Shown here piece after piece: positions 44,445 to 55,052 of a stretch of DNA of 59,882 bases. The DNA is from an uncultured Pelagibacteraceae bacterium. GTDB taxonomy: Bacteria; Pseudomonadota; Alphaproteobacteria; Pelagibacterales; Pelagibacteraceae. The position numbers and the translations under genes are program-made. Location of the stretch: the NCBI GenBank assembly GCA_902563555.1, contig CACEXM010000006.1:1-59882 (forward strand), given 5' to 3'. The notes beneath the pieces are model-generated. The model searched no databases. It was not told the DNA's origin and was given only the letters and a program-made list of their open reading frames with translations. Position 1 is the stretch's first letter, and each line of letters starts with the position of its first letter.

Positions 44445-45884
44445 ATGACTGATAAAATGCTCAAATTCGTCAAAATAGGTCAGCAAACTCCACCTAAAAG
44501 AGAAGTTGATAATAGAAAAGGTGATTTTAATGAAATCTATGACGAATTTATAACTCAAAAAGCACAAGAGCAGTCAAGTAGATGCTCTCAATGTGGTGTT
44601 CCCTTTTGCCAAGTCCATTGTCCGTTGAGTAACAATATTCCAGACTGGCTTAAACTGACTGCTGAAGGCAGATTGAAGGAGGCTTATGAGTTATCTCAAA
44701 GCACAAATAATATGCCCGAGGTTTGTGGTAGAATATGCCCTCAAGACAGACTATGTGAGGGTAACTGCGTTATTGAGCAGTCAGGTCATGGCACTGTTAC
44801 AATTGGATCAGTCGAAAAATATATTACAGATAGTGCATGGGAGAATGGATGGGTAAAACCAATTTCAGTTAAACATGAAAAAGATCAAAGTGTTGGAATA
44901 ATTGGTGCTGGACCTGCTGGACTTGCAGCTGCTGAACAACTTAGGAAAAATGGATATCAAATAACTGTTTATGATAGATATGACAGAGCAGGTGGCTTGT
45001 TAATTTATGGTATACCAAATTTTAAACTAGAAAAACATGTAGTTGAAAGAAGAACCAAATTGTTGAAAGATGGTGGAATTAAATTTGAACAAAATTTTGA
45101 AGTTGGTAAGGATGCAACTTTAGAGCAACTGAGAAAAAGACATGATGCAATTTTAATTGCTACCGGGGTTTATAAAGCAAGAGAAATTGACCTACCAGGG
45201 AACGACCTAGATAATATTTTTCCTGCTATGGAATTTTTAACAGCATCAAATAAAAAGGGATTAGGAGACAAAGTTGATTTATTTGATAAAGGTATATTAA
45301 ATGCAAAGGGTAAAGATGTTGTAGTTATTGGAGGTGGGGACACAGCAATGGATTGTGTTCGAACCTCAGTAAGACAAAAAGCCAACTCGGTTAAATGTTT
45401 ATACAGAAGAGATAAAGATAATATGCCTGGATCTGCAAGAGAAGTAGCTAACGCAGAAGAAGAGGGTGTGGAATTTGTTTGGTTGTCAAGCCCAAAAGAA
45501 TTTAAAGGAAAAAATAAAATTGAAAAATTGATTGTAGATCAAATTCAACTTGGAGATCCAGATGACTCAGGTAGAAGAAGACCAGAAATTAAACAAGGAT
45601 CTGAATTTGAAATTAAAGCAGATATGGTAATAAAAGCTTTGGGATTTGACCCAGAAAATTTGCCATTATTATTTGAAAAACAAGAGTTACAAGTTACAAA
45701 ATGGGGAACAATTAAAGCTGACTTTGATACTATGGAAACAAACATTAAAGGTGTTTTTGCTGCTGGAGATATTGTTAGGGGCGCATCTTTAGTTGTTTGG
45801 GCAATAAAAGATGGAAGAGATGCAGCCTCATCAATTAAGTCTTATCTTGAAAATATCGAATTAAAAAAATCAAGAGTTGCATAA
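44445..45884 (+). CDS. gltD: Glutamate synthase (NADPH) small subunit
   Basis: The small subunit carries electrons from NADPH via FAD and iron-sulfur clusters to the large subunit for glutamate synthesis. The 479-residue protein has the N-terminal Cys-rich region (CSQCGVPFCQVHCPL, CGRICPQDRLCEGNC), the FAD loop GIIGAGPAGLAAAEQL, the NADPH loop VVIGGGDTAMDCVRTS and a second FAD motif GVFAAGDIVRGASLVVWAI. Length is standard. gltD comes first here, before gltB, and its stop overlaps the gltB start by one base (TAATG). Confidence 0.96.
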   Translation: MTDKMLKFVKIGQQTPPKREVDNRKGDFNEIYDEFITQKAQEQSSRCSQCGVPFCQVHCPLSNNIPDWLKLTAEGRLKEAYELSQSTNNMPEVCGRICPQDRLCEGNCVIEQSGHGTVTIGSVEKYITDSAWENGWVKPISVKHEKDQSVGIIGAGPAGLAAAEQLRKNGYQITVYDRYDRAGGLLIYGIPNFKLEKHVVERRTKLLKDGGIKFEQNFEVGKDATLEQLRKRHDAILIATGVYKAREIDLPGNDLDNIFPAMEFLTASNKKGLGDKVDLFDKGILNAKGKDVVVIGGGDTAMDCVRTSVRQKANSVKCLYRRDKDNMPGSAREVANAEEEGVEFVWLSSPKEFKGKNKIEKLIVDQIQLGDPDDSGRRRPEIKQGSEFEIKADMVIKALGFDPENLPLLFEKQELQVTKWGTIKADFDTMETNIKGVFAAGDIVRGASLVVWAIKDGRDAASSIKSYLENIELKKSRVA

Positions 45885-48800
45885 TGAGAATTTACAAAAA
45901 AAATTTGGAACTACTTACAAAAAATAATGTTTATTCTAAAGAAATGGAACATGATGCATGTGGAGTAGGGTTAATTGCATCGACGGAAGGAAAAAAATCA
46001 AGAGAAGTTGTAGAATATGGAATTGAGGCTTTAAAAGCTGTTTGGCATCGAGGTGCTGTTGATGCTGATGGAAAAACGGGCGATGGGGCAGGAATACATT
46101 TAGAAATACCCAAAGATTTTTTTGTTGAAAAAATAGAAGTTACAGGTCACACACACGATGGTTCTGATATTTGTGTTGGGATGATTTTTTTACCTAGGAA
46201 TGATTACGCCTCACAGGAAAGCTGTAAAACAATTGTAGAAAGTGAGTTAACCAAAAACAATTTTAGTATTTATGGTTGGAGACAAGTGCCTGTTAATCCA
46301 AAAGTTTTAGGAGAAAAGGCTCTTCAAACTATGCCAGAGATAATTCAAGTGCTTTTTAAATCTAATGATAAAAATTTACTTGATAAAGATCTTGAGAGAA
46401 AAATTTATGAAATAAGAAAAAAAATTGAAAATAAAGCATTCAATTTATCATTAAATAATTTTTATATTTGTTCAATGAGCGCTAAATCAATTATCTACAA
46501 GGGAATGTTTTTAGCTGAGGCGATTTCAGATTTTTTCTTAGATTTAAAAGATGAGAGATTTATTTCAAGATTTGCAATTTTTCACCAGAGATTTTCGACT
46601 AATACTGCGCCGAGCTGGAGTTTGGCTCAACCATTTAGAGCAGTTGCACATAATGGTGAAATTAACACTTATAAAGGAAACAAAAACTGGATGAGAGTTC
46701 ATGAACAAGAGATGAATAGTCCTTTTTTTGAAAACGTTGAAAATTTAAAACCGGTTATACAAAAAGGAGTTTCAGACTCTGCCGCATTAGACAATGTTTT
46801 TGAGTTATTAAATAAATCAGGGCAACCTGCTCCTTTAGCAAAATTAATGATGATACCTGATGCTTGGTCAAAAAGAAACAGAACTCTACCAAAAACCCAT
46901 CAGCAATTGTTTAATTTTTTAAATAGCACTATGGAACCTTGGGATGGTCCTGCAGCAATCGCTGCAACAGATAATGAATGGGTTATTGCAGCAAATGACC
47001 GTAATGGTTTAAGACCCTTAAGATATGTAATAACAAAAGATAAATTTCTTTTTGCTGGATCTGAAACTGGAATGATTGAATTAAATGAAAAAAGAATTTT
47101 ATCAAAAGGTAGACTAGGACCTGGTGAGATAATTGGGGTCAGAATTGAAAAAGGTAAAGTATTTACGAATAATCAAATTAAAGACTATTTAGCGAAAGAA
47201 TACAAACATTTCAATTCTCAGATAATAGATTTAGATGAAAAATTATCCATTGTTAATGAGAGACATAACTTTGATGGTGAAGATCTAAGGAGACGACAAC
47301 ACACCTTTGGAATAAGCTTAGAAGATTTAGAGTTAATTTTACATCCAATGGCCGAAGATGCTAAAGAAGCTACAGGTTCTATGGGTGATGATACGCCTTT
47401 AGCAGTTTTATCAGACAAATACAGACCACTTTATCATTTTTTTAGACAAAATTTTAGCCAAGTGACTAATCCACCGATTGACTCTTTAAGAGAAAATAAA
47501 GTTATGAGTTTGAAAACTAGATTTGGTAATCTTGGGAATATTTTAGATTTTGATACCTTAACAAAAGAAAATATCTATGTTTTGAATAGTCCAATATTAT
47601 CGAATTCACAATTTAACAAATTTATCAATTTTTTTGGAAAAAATTCAGTTTCTATAGATTGTACTTTTTCGAATGAGCAAAATTTGTTTGACTCTATTAA
47701 AAGGATCCAAAAAGAGTCAGAAATTGCTGTTAGACAAGGTGTGACGCAATTAGTTTTAAGTGACAAAGATATTTCAGATTCAAGAATACCTATGCCAATG
47801 TTGTTATGCGTTGGAGCAATTAATACTTTTTTAATTGATAAAAAATTGAGAGGATATGTTTCAATTAATGTTCAATCTGGTGAGGCGTTAGATACCCACT
47901 CTTTTGCAACATTGATAGGAGTTGGAGCAACTACAGTTAATCCATATATAGCTTTTGATAGTTTGTACCAAAGACATGAGAAAAAGTTATTTGGTCAGTA
48001 TAGTTTTGATGAATGTGTCGAAAGGTATATCAAGTCAGTGAATGCAGGATTGTTAAAAATCATGTCAAAAATGGGTATCTCTGTTTTAAGTTCTTATAGG
48101 GGTGGATGTAATTTTGAGACTGTTGGTCTAAGCAGATCAATAGTTGATGATTATTTTCCAGGAGTTACCTCAAAAATTTCTGGTATTGGATTGTCAGGAA
48201 TTGAAAAAAAAATACGCGCAATACATAAAGAAGCATTTGAGAGTACCGATACGGTTTTGCCTATTGGTGGTATTTATAGATACAGAAAGAATGGAGAAAC
48301 ACACCAATATCAAGGTAGATTAATCCACTTATTACAGAGTGCAGTGGGGTCAAATTCTTATTCAGCATATAAAAAATATGCTGAGGGAATATATAACTTG
48401 CCACCAATTAATTTAAGGGATTTGATTGATTTTAGAAAAAAAAAATTAGGTTCATCTATTCAAATTTCTGAGGTTGAGCCGATAGAAAAAATATTAAAGA
48501 GATTTGGTAGTGGAAGTATGTCTCATGGAGCGTTATCTAAGGAGGCACATGAAACTTTGGCTATAGGAATGAATAGGATTAAAGGTGCATCCTGTAGCGG
48601 AGAAGGTGGTGAAGATGCAAATAGATTCAAAATCATGGACTCTGGTGATAGTGCGAATTCGAGGGTAAAGCAAATCGCATCTGCTAGATTTGGCGTAACA
48701 GTTAATTACTTGAACAATTGTAATGAAATTGAGATCAAAATTGCTCAAGGTGCAAAACCTGGTGAAGGTGGCCAATTACCAGGATTTAAAGTAACAGATG

Positions 48801-50389
48801 AAATTGCTAAGCTAAGACATTCAACACCAGGCGTTACATTAATTTCTCCACCTCCACATCATGATATTTATTCAATTGAGGACTTAGCTCAGCTAATTTA
48901 TGATTTAAAACAAATCAACCCTAGGGCAAGAATTGGAGTGAAATTAGTTGCGTCATCTGGTGTAGGTACTATTGCAGCCGGTGTGGCAAAAGCAAAAGCT
49001 GATATAATTTTAATTTCAGGACATAATGGAGGAACTGGAGCTACACCACAAACAAGTGTAAAATATGTAGGTATTCCTTGGGAGATGGGACTTACAGAGG
49101 CAAATCAAGTTTTAACATTAAATAATCTAAGACACAAAGTTACTTTAAGAACTGATGGAGGTATTAAAACTGGAAGAGATGTGGTTATTGCAGCCATGAT
49201 GGGTGCTGAAGAGTATGGTGTAGCAACTACAGCTTTAGTAGCAATGGGTTGCATTATGGTAAGGCAATGTCATTCCAATACTTGTCCTGTAGGGGTATGT
49301 ACACAAGATGAAAAATTAAGAGAAAAATTTACTGGAACTCCTGATAAAGTTGTGAATTTATTTACGTTTATCGCTACAGAAGTAAGAGAAATTTTAGCTT
49401 CTCTTGGTTTTAAATCTTTAAATGAAGTTATCGGTCGAACAGATTTATTGATGCAGGTAAGTAAAGCCTCACCTAATCTAGATGATTTAGATCTTAATCC
49501 ACTATTTGTACAAGCAGACCCTGGTAATAACAAGAGTTATTGTGAGACATCGGAAATTAATCAAGTTCCAGATACGCTGGATCAAGAGATTTGGCCTCAA
49601 ATAGAAAAGGCTTTAGATAACTCTGAGAAAATAAATAATGAGTTTTTAATTAAAAATACTAATAGAGCAGTGGGTACCAGAATTTCACATCACTTGTACA
49701 AAAAATATGGCTATGAAAAATTAGAAGAAAATTTTTTAACTCTTGATTTTAAAGGTTCAGCTGGACAATCTTTTGGGGCATTTACATCAAAAGGACTTAA
49801 ACTCAATTTAAAAGGTGATGCAAATGATTACGTCGGGAAAGGTTTATCGGGAGCCACCATTTCAATAAAACTTCCTGATGAAAGTAATTTGATTTCAAAT
49901 GAGAATACTATTATTGGGAATACAGTTCTTTATGGCGCAACGTCAGGTAAACTTTTTGCAGCCGGTCAAGCTGGGGATAGATTTGCAGTAAGAAATTCTG
50001 GTGCAATAACTGTTATCGAAGGTTGTGACTCAAATGGTTGTGAATATATGACAGGTGGAACGGCAGTAATTCTTGGGGATGTTGGAGACAATTTTGCAGC
50101 TGGTATGACAGGGGGTATGGCTTTTATTTACGATAAATCAAAAGAATTTGAAAAAAAAGTAAACCCTGACTCAGTTGTATGGCAAAATGTAGAGACTGAA
50201 TATTGGTCAAAATTTTTAAAAGAACTAGTACTTGAACATAGTAATGAAACTGGATCCAATTTGTCTAAAAAAATAATTGATGACTTTGAGAACGAGTTAA
50301 AGAATTTTGTACAGGTCTGTCCAAAAGAAATGATAGATAAGCTTAAAAATCCAATTTCTACAAAAATAAAAATACAAAAAGTTAGCTAA
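45884..50389 (+). CDS. gltB: Glutamate synthase (NADPH) large subunit
   Basis: The large subunit hydrolyses glutamine and channels ammonia to 2-oxoglutarate. The 1501-residue protein has a type II amidotransferase domain whose nucleophilic cysteine is in MEHDACGVGLIAS at ~residue 27, implying a propeptide of ~26 residues that is removed. The central domain follows, then the FMN-binding synthase domain (RFGSGSMSHGALS, GAKPGEGGQLPG, SGHNGGTGATPQTSV), the 3Fe-4S Cys cluster (CIMVRQCHSNTCPVGVC) and the C-terminal beta-helix (GGTAVILGDVGDNFAAGMTGG). It is the key nitrogen-assimilation gene of the region and ends overlapping the convergent hydrolase gene by eight bases. Confidence 0.97.
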   Translation: MRIYKKNLELLTKNNVYSKEMEHDACGVGLIASTEGKKSREVVEYGIEALKAVWHRGAVDADGKTGDGAGIHLEIPKDFFVEKIEVTGHTHDGSDICVGMIFLPRNDYASQESCKTIVESELTKNNFSIYGWRQVPVNPKVLGEKALQTMPEIIQVLFKSNDKNLLDKDLERKIYEIRKKIENKAFNLSLNNFYICSMSAKSIIYKGMFLAEAISDFFLDLKDERFISRFAIFHQRFSTNTAPSWSLAQPFRAVAHNGEINTYKGNKNWMRVHEQEMNSPFFENVENLKPVIQKGVSDSAALDNVFELLNKSGQPAPLAKLMMIPDAWSKRNRTLPKTHQQLFNFLNSTMEPWDGPAAIAATDNEWVIAANDRNGLRPLRYVITKDKFLFAGSETGMIELNEKRILSKGRLGPGEIIGVRIEKGKVFTNNQIKDYLAKEYKHFNSQIIDLDEKLSIVNERHNFDGEDLRRRQHTFGISLEDLELILHPMAEDAKEATGSMGDDTPLAVLSDKYRPLYHFFRQNFSQVTNPPIDSLRENKVMSLKTRFGNLGNILDFDTLTKENIYVLNSPILSNSQFNKFINFFGKNSVSIDCTFSNEQNLFDSIKRIQKESEIAVRQGVTQLVLSDKDISDSRIPMPMLLCVGAINTFLIDKKLRGYVSINVQSGEALDTHSFATLIGVGATTVNPYIAFDSLYQRHEKKLFGQYSFDECVERYIKSVNAGLLKIMSKMGISVLSSYRGGCNFETVGLSRSIVDDYFPGVTSKISGIGLSGIEKKIRAIHKEAFESTDTVLPIGGIYRYRKNGETHQYQGRLIHLLQSAVGSNSYSAYKKYAEGIYNLPPINLRDLIDFRKKKLGSSIQISEVEPIEKILKRFGSGSMSHGALSKEAHETLAIGMNRIKGASCSGEGGEDANRFKIMDSGDSANSRVKQIASARFGVTVNYLNNCNEIEIKIAQGAKPGEGGQLPGFKVTDEIAKLRHSTPGVTLISPPPHHDIYSIEDLAQLIYDLKQINPRARIGVKLVASSGVGTIAAGVAKAKADIILISGHNGGTGATPQTSVKYVGIPWEMGLTEANQVLTLNNLRHKVTLRTDGGIKTGRDVVIAAMMGAEEYGVATTALVAMGCIMVRQCHSNTCPVGVCTQDEKLREKFTGTPDKVVNLFTFIATEVREILASLGFKSLNEVIGRTDLLMQVSKASPNLDDLDLNPLFVQADPGNNKSYCETSEINQVPDTLDQEIWPQIEKALDNSEKINNEFLIKNTNRAVGTRISHHLYKKYGYEKLEENFLTLDFKGSAGQSFGAFTSKGLKLNLKGDANDYVGKGLSGATISIKLPDESNLISNENTIIGNTVLYGATSGKLFAAGQAGDRFAVRNSGAITVIEGCDSNGCEYMTGGTAVILGDVGDNFAAGMTGGMAFIYDKSKEFEKKVNPDSVVWQNVETEYWSKFLKELVLEHSNETGSNLSKKIIDDFENELKNFVQVCPKEMIDKLKNPISTKIKIQKVS

Positions 50390-51128
50390 TCATTAATTTT
50401 AGCTCTCTTTTCAATATCTTAAGCCATTTAGGTGAAGACAAACTATGGTCACCGTTTTTTACAATTACTAATTTCTTTTTTTTTGATTTAAACATTTTCA
50501 AAATTTTTTTTGAGTAAATTACAGGAACAGACTCATCTTTACTCCCATGAACCATAGTTACATTTACATTTTGATTTATTTTTTTGTTTAAAACTTTGTT
50601 CTGTTTTCCATCTTTTATTAATTGGTGAGTAATTGGATAAGTGTAGTCACCATATTTAAGAAGATATATACCATTTTTAATGATTTCCGATTTAATCTTT
50701 TTTGTAAATTTCTTCCACATTAAGTGTTCTAGAAATTCGGGTGCAGATCCAATTCCTAAAAAACCTACGATTTGATCTTTAAAATATTTAAATTGATTTA
50801 ATGAAATCCAAGAACCCATGCTTGACCCAATTAATATTATGTTATTTTTTTTGACAATTTTTCTAATTAGTTTTGAAGTTTCATTTGTCCATTTAGTTAT
50901 ATTCCCATCAATAAATTTCCCTGATGATTTTCCATGGCCAGAATATTCTAAAGCTAAAAAACCTAAATTATTTTTTTTTGCAAATCTTAAAAAAATTTTG
51001 GGTTTTTGACCCTCTAGGTCTGATTTAAAACCATGAAGAAAAACAAGATAAGTGTTTTTTCTCTTAAAATTCGTCAAATATCTTATTCTTTTAGTTTTTG
51101 TTAGTTTTAAGTATTTAAACTTAGTCAT
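50382..51128 (-). CDS. Alpha/beta hydrolase, ABHD10-like
   Basis: A 248-residue hydrolase with an oxyanion loop (YLVFLHGFKSDLEGQKP), the sequence ALEYSGHGKSSGKF, the nucleophile elbow IGSSMGSWISL, the acid in MVHGSKDESVPV and the histidine in KNGDHSLSSP. This arrangement resembles the ABHD10 group; mitochondrial ABHD10 is a depalmitoylase or glucuronide hydrolase. The bacterial substrate is unknown. It is divergent from the glycosyltransferase gene with 42 bases between starts. Confidence 0.86.
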   Translation of the reverse strand: MTKFKYLKLTKTKRIRYLTNFKRKNTYLVFLHGFKSDLEGQKPKIFLRFAKKNNLGFLALEYSGHGKSSGKFIDGNITKWTNETSKLIRKIVKKNNIILIGSSMGSWISLNQFKYFKDQIVGFLGIGSAPEFLEHLMWKKFTKKIKSEIIKNGIYLLKYGDYTYPITHQLIKDGKQNKVLNKKINQNVNVTMVHGSKDESVPVIYSKKILKMFKSKKKKLVIVKNGDHSLSSPKWLKILKRELKLMIS

Positions 51129-51170
51129 AAAAGTTTATTAGTTATTTCGATTATTATATAATTAATTCCA

Positions 51171-52325
51171 ATGTCATTTAATTTAAAAGTTTTGCAAGTT
51201 ATCCCCAAACTAGGCTACGGGGGAGCTGAAACTGGTTGTTATGATATTGCTCATTATCTTCCAGAAAATGACTGTAAATCTTTTATAGTTACAAGTGGTG
51301 GTGAGTTAACAAAATTTATAGATAGGAAAAAAGTTAAATTAATTAGATTACCTGTTCATAGCAAAAATCCTTTCTTAATTTTATTAAACTCAATAATTTT
51401 AGTTTTTATAATTTTATTTTACAATATATCCATAGTTCACGCTCGAAGTAGAGCACCAGCTTGGTCTTGTTTAATTGCAACTAAATTTACAAGAAGAAAA
51501 TTCGTAACAACTTTCCATGGTACATATAATTTTAATGGAAAAATTAAAAAATTTTATAATTCGGTCATGGTTAGGTCAGATCTTATTATAGCTGGATCTA
51601 ATTTTATTTTTTCCCACATTAAAGAAAATTATTCAAATTTCATTAATTTAAAAAAAAAATTACTCGTAATATTTAGAGGTATAAATGTTGATTATTTTGA
51701 CTCCAGCACATTGTTAGAAAAGGATGAAAAAATATTACTTAACGAATGGGGTATATTGGAAAATAAAAAGATTATTTTGTTACCAGGTAGATTAACATCC
51801 TGGAAAGGTCAGGAACTATTCATTGAAGCGATAAATTTGGTTAACATTGAATTAGGTTACGAAGCATTTTATGCAGTAATCCTAGGTAATGATCAAGGAC
51901 GAGATGTATATAAAAAAAAATTGCATGCTCTTTGTGAACGATACAAAATTTCTAATCAAATAAAATTTATTGACTCATGTAAAAATATGGCTTTAGCTTA
52001 TAAAGTTTCAGATATAATTGTTTCAGCATCAATTGAACCGGAAGCATTTGGACGAGTTGCGGTAGAAGCCCAATCAATGGAAAAACTAATAATTGCTAGT
52101 AATATTGGTGGATCAAATGAAACTGTGATTAATGAAAAAACAGGATTATTATTTGAGTCTGGAGATCCAAAATCTTTAAGTAAAAAAATAATGCAAGCTT
52201 TAACAATGAACGAAAGCTTATTGAAAACTATGGGTATTGAAGGTAGAAAAAACATTGTAAAAAAATTTAATGTTGAAAAAATGTGCTTTTCTACTTATTC
52301 AGAATATAAAAGATTAGTTAATTAA
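51171..52325 (+). CDS. Glycosyltransferase family 4
   Basis: A GT-B fold retaining glycosyltransferase of 384 residues. The N-terminus has the acceptor-side loop VIPKLGYGGAETGCYDIA, and the C-terminal half has LLPGRLTSWKGQELFIEAI and the donor-binding EX7E motif EPEAFGRVAVEAQS, then IASNIGGSNETV. Such enzymes build lipopolysaccharide or other surface glycans; the sugar cannot be predicted. A hydrophobic stretch (~residues 64-80, PFLILLNSIILVFIILF) suggests membrane association. The stop abuts the thrS start with no spacer, which suggests translational coupling between unrelated functions. Confidence 0.9.
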   Translation: MSFNLKVLQVIPKLGYGGAETGCYDIAHYLPENDCKSFIVTSGGELTKFIDRKKVKLIRLPVHSKNPFLILLNSIILVFIILFYNISIVHARSRAPAWSCLIATKFTRRKFVTTFHGTYNFNGKIKKFYNSVMVRSDLIIAGSNFIFSHIKENYSNFINLKKKLLVIFRGINVDYFDSSTLLEKDEKILLNEWGILENKKIILLPGRLTSWKGQELFIEAINLVNIELGYEAFYAVILGNDQGRDVYKKKLHALCERYKISNQIKFIDSCKNMALAYKVSDIIVSASIEPEAFGRVAVEAQSMEKLIIASNIGGSNETVINEKTGLLFESGDPKSLSKKIMQALTMNESLLKTMGIEGRKNIVKKFNVEKMCFSTYSEYKRLVN

Positions 52326-54239
52326 ATGCTTACAATAAAATTACCAGATGGAAATAATCTTGAGTTTCCAAAAGAGGTCACAGGTTTAGAAATAGCAGAA
52401 AAAATAAGTAAATCGCTTTACAAAGAAGCCCTGATAATGAGTGTAAATGGGGAGCTGAAAGATTTATATTTTTTGATTAAAGAAGACTCTTCAGTAAAAA
52501 TTTTTACCGCAAAAGATCCAGAGGGATTAGAAGTTATTAGACACGATGCTGCTCACATTATGGCTATGGCCGTTCAAGAACTATATCCTGGAACCCAAGT
52601 TACCATTGGACCAGTGATAGAGAATGGATTTTATTATGATTTTGCAAGAAAGGATCCATTTACTGATGAAGATCTTAAAAAAATTGAAAAAAGAATGTCA
52701 GAAATAATAGACAAAAATGTAAAAACAAGAAGAGAAGTTTGGGATAGAGAAAAAGCAATTAAGCATTTCAAAAAAATTGGCGAAAAATATAAGGCAGAAA
52801 TCATCGAAAGTATTCCCGAAAGTGAGGAGCTTTCAATTTACCATCACGGTGATACTTGGCATGATTTATGTAGAGGGCCACATTTATTATCTTCTGGCAA
52901 AATTGGTAAAGCTTTTAAACTTACTAAAGTATCAGGGGCATATTGGCGTGGCGACTCTAATAATGAAATGCTTCAAAGAATCTATGGAACTGGTTGGGCA
53001 ACCAAAAAAGATTTAGATGATTACTTAAAAAGAATTGAAGAAGCTGAGAAAAGAGATCATAGAAAATTGGGCAAAGAAATGGATTTATTTCATTTTAGAG
53101 AGGAAAGTCCTGGCTCTGTTTTTTGGCACGAAAAAGGTTGGGCACTTTTTCAAAAACTTATTAGTTATTTAAGAGCTAAACAAGATAAAGCAGGATACAA
53201 AGAAGTAAATACTCCAGAGGTATTAGACAGATTACTTTGGGAAAAATCTGGTCACTGGGAAAAATATGGGGAAAATATGTATACTTCTCAAACACCTGAT
53301 GAAAAAGTTTTCGCTATCAAACCAATGAATTGTCCAGGTCATATCCAAGTTTTTAATCAAGGGCTTAAAAGTTACAGAGATTTACCATTAAGAATTACAG
53401 AATTCGGAAAAGTCCATAGATATGAACCTTCAGGTGCACTACATGGCCTATTAAGAGTGAGAGCTTTTACTCAAGATGATGCGCATATTTTCTGCACAGA
53501 GGATCAAATTACTAGCGAATGTTTAAACGTAACAAATTTAATTTTAGATATTTATAAGGATTTAGGATTTGAAAATGTTATTTTGAAATACGCAGACAGA
53601 CCAAAGATAAGAGTCGGCGAAGATCATGTTTGGGATAAAGCAGAGGCCTCTTTATTGGAAGCAGTAAAAGCTACTAAACTTGAATATAGCATCAATAAAG
53701 GGGAAGGTGCTTTCTATGGACCTAAAATTGAATTTGTTTTAAGAGACGCTATTGGTAGAGATTGGCAATGTGGGACAGTGCAAGTCGATTTAAATTTACC
53801 AGGGAGATTAGATGCTTCCTATGTGGATAAGGATGGAGCAAAAAAAGTACCAGTGATGTTACATAGAGCAATGTTTGGTTCGCTTGAGAGATTTATAGGA
53901 ATATTAATTGAAAATTATGCTGGCAAATTCCCATTTTGGATTTCTCCCTTACAAACTGTGGTAATACCTATCTCAGAAGACTTTGAGAACTATGCAAAAG
54001 AAGTGACTAAAAAAATAAAAGATGCAGGTATAAGTTCAATTGTTGACTTAAAAAAACATAATCTAAATTATAAAATTAGAGAACATTCTTTAGCAAAAAT
54101 ACCAATTCTACTGATTTGTGGTAAAAAAGAAGTTGACAGTAATAGTGTAACCATTAGAAGATTGGATTCTAATAAACAAGAAAATATGAAACTAGATTTA
54201 TTTTTAAAAAGTTTTTCTGCACTAAACAATGTATCTTAA
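52326..54239 (+). CDS. thrS: Threonyl-tRNA synthetase
   Basis: ThrRS charges tRNA-Thr. The 637-residue protein has an N-terminal TGS domain (LTIKLPDGNNLEFPKEV), the editing domain with HDAAHIMAMAVQE and a zinc-like HxxxH pattern, the class II core with the zinc Cys in KPMNCPGHIQVF, motif 2 (RITEFGKVHRYEPSGALHG), motif 3 (LHRAMFGSLERFIGIL), and the anticodon-binding C-terminal domain. Length is standard. It leads the block thrS-infC-rpmI-rplT-pheS-pheT, a classical order. Confidence 0.97.
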   Translation: MLTIKLPDGNNLEFPKEVTGLEIAEKISKSLYKEALIMSVNGELKDLYFLIKEDSSVKIFTAKDPEGLEVIRHDAAHIMAMAVQELYPGTQVTIGPVIENGFYYDFARKDPFTDEDLKKIEKRMSEIIDKNVKTRREVWDREKAIKHFKKIGEKYKAEIIESIPESEELSIYHHGDTWHDLCRGPHLLSSGKIGKAFKLTKVSGAYWRGDSNNEMLQRIYGTGWATKKDLDDYLKRIEEAEKRDHRKLGKEMDLFHFREESPGSVFWHEKGWALFQKLISYLRAKQDKAGYKEVNTPEVLDRLLWEKSGHWEKYGENMYTSQTPDEKVFAIKPMNCPGHIQVFNQGLKSYRDLPLRITEFGKVHRYEPSGALHGLLRVRAFTQDDAHIFCTEDQITSECLNVTNLILDIYKDLGFENVILKYADRPKIRVGEDHVWDKAEASLLEAVKATKLEYSINKGEGAFYGPKIEFVLRDAIGRDWQCGTVQVDLNLPGRLDASYVDKDGAKKVPVMLHRAMFGSLERFIGILIENYAGKFPFWISPLQTVVIPISEDFENYAKEVTKKIKDAGISSIVDLKKHNLNYKIREHSLAKIPILLICGKKEVDSNSVTIRRLDSNKQENMKLDLFLKSFSALNNVS

Positions 54240-54245
54240 AATTTA

Positions 54246-54791
54246 GTGCCAGACATCAAACAAAATTATTTCCAAAAAAGAACTAAAGATCGTGGCCCAA
54301 GATCTAATAATAGAATTTCGTCACCCGAAGTTCAGGTTATTGCAAATGATGGAAATAATTTAGGAATTTTGAATACAAATGAGGCAATTACAATCGCGAA
54401 GAGGGAGGGATTAGATCTTATAGAAATATCTCCCAATGCTAATCCACCTGTCTGTAAAATTATGGATATGGGAAAGTTTAAATATGATGCTCAAAAAAAA
54501 GCCAACCTTGCAAAGAAAAAGCAAAAAATAGTCTCATTGAAAGAAATAAAGATGCGACCTGTTACAGAGACCCATGATTATGAATTCAAAGTAAAAAATG
54601 CAAAAAAATTTATTGCTAAAGGTGATAAAGTAAAATTTACAATAAGATTTAAAGGTAGAGAACTTCAACACTCTCACCTTGGAAACGAGCTTATGGCTAA
54701 AATTAAAGAGGATATGAAAGATATTGGCAAAATAGAATTACATCCAAAGTTTGATGGTAAACAAATGATTATGGTAATCCAGCCCTTATAA
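54246..54791 (+). CDS. infC: Translation initiation factor IF-3
   Basis: IF-3 keeps 30S subunits free and checks initiator codon pairing. The 181-residue protein begins with SPEVQVIANDGNNLGILNTN, has the linker (PVCKIMDMGKFKYDAQKKA), and the C-terminal domain KEIKMRPVTETHDYEFKVKNAKKFI...GRELQHSHLG. The start is GTG six bases after the thrS stop. In E. coli infC uses the rare start AUU for autoregulation; a non-ATG start is kept here, though it is an ordinary GTG. The gap of 53 bases before rpmI could hold a leader but no clear structure is seen. Confidence 0.96.
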   Translation: MPDIKQNYFQKRTKDRGPRSNNRISSPEVQVIANDGNNLGILNTNEAITIAKREGLDLIEISPNANPPVCKIMDMGKFKYDAQKKANLAKKKQKIVSLKEIKMRPVTETHDYEFKVKNAKKFIAKGDKVKFTIRFKGRELQHSHLGNELMAKIKEDMKDIGKIELHPKFDGKQMIMVIQPL

Positions 54792-54844
54792 GCCTTAATA
54801 TAGGTTGTAAATTTATTTCTTTGTATGTATAACCTCGCTCAATT

Positions 54845-55051
54845 ATGCCAAAATTAAAAACTAAAAGCTCAGCAAAAAAAAGATTTAAGATATCAGCCAG
54901 AGGAAAAGTTATCATGGCCCAGGCTGGTAAAAGGCATGGAATGATTAAAAGAACTAATTCACAAATAAGAAAATTAAGAGGCACTACCACAATGTCAAAG
55001 CAAGATGGAAAAATTGTTAAGTCGTACATGCCTTATAGTTTAAGAGGTTAA
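54845..55051 (+). CDS. rpmI: 50S ribosomal protein L35
   Basis: L35 is a small rRNA-binding protein of the large subunit. The 68-residue sequence starts [17 protein letters not shown] and has [27 protein letters not shown], matching the family. It is strongly basic and of normal length. The spacing to rplT is one base, a conserved coupled pair. Confidence 0.96.
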   Translation: MPKLKTKSSAKKRFKISARGKVIMAQAGKRHGMIKRTNSQIRKLRGTTTMSKQDGKIVKSYMPYSLRG

Positions 55052-55052
55052 A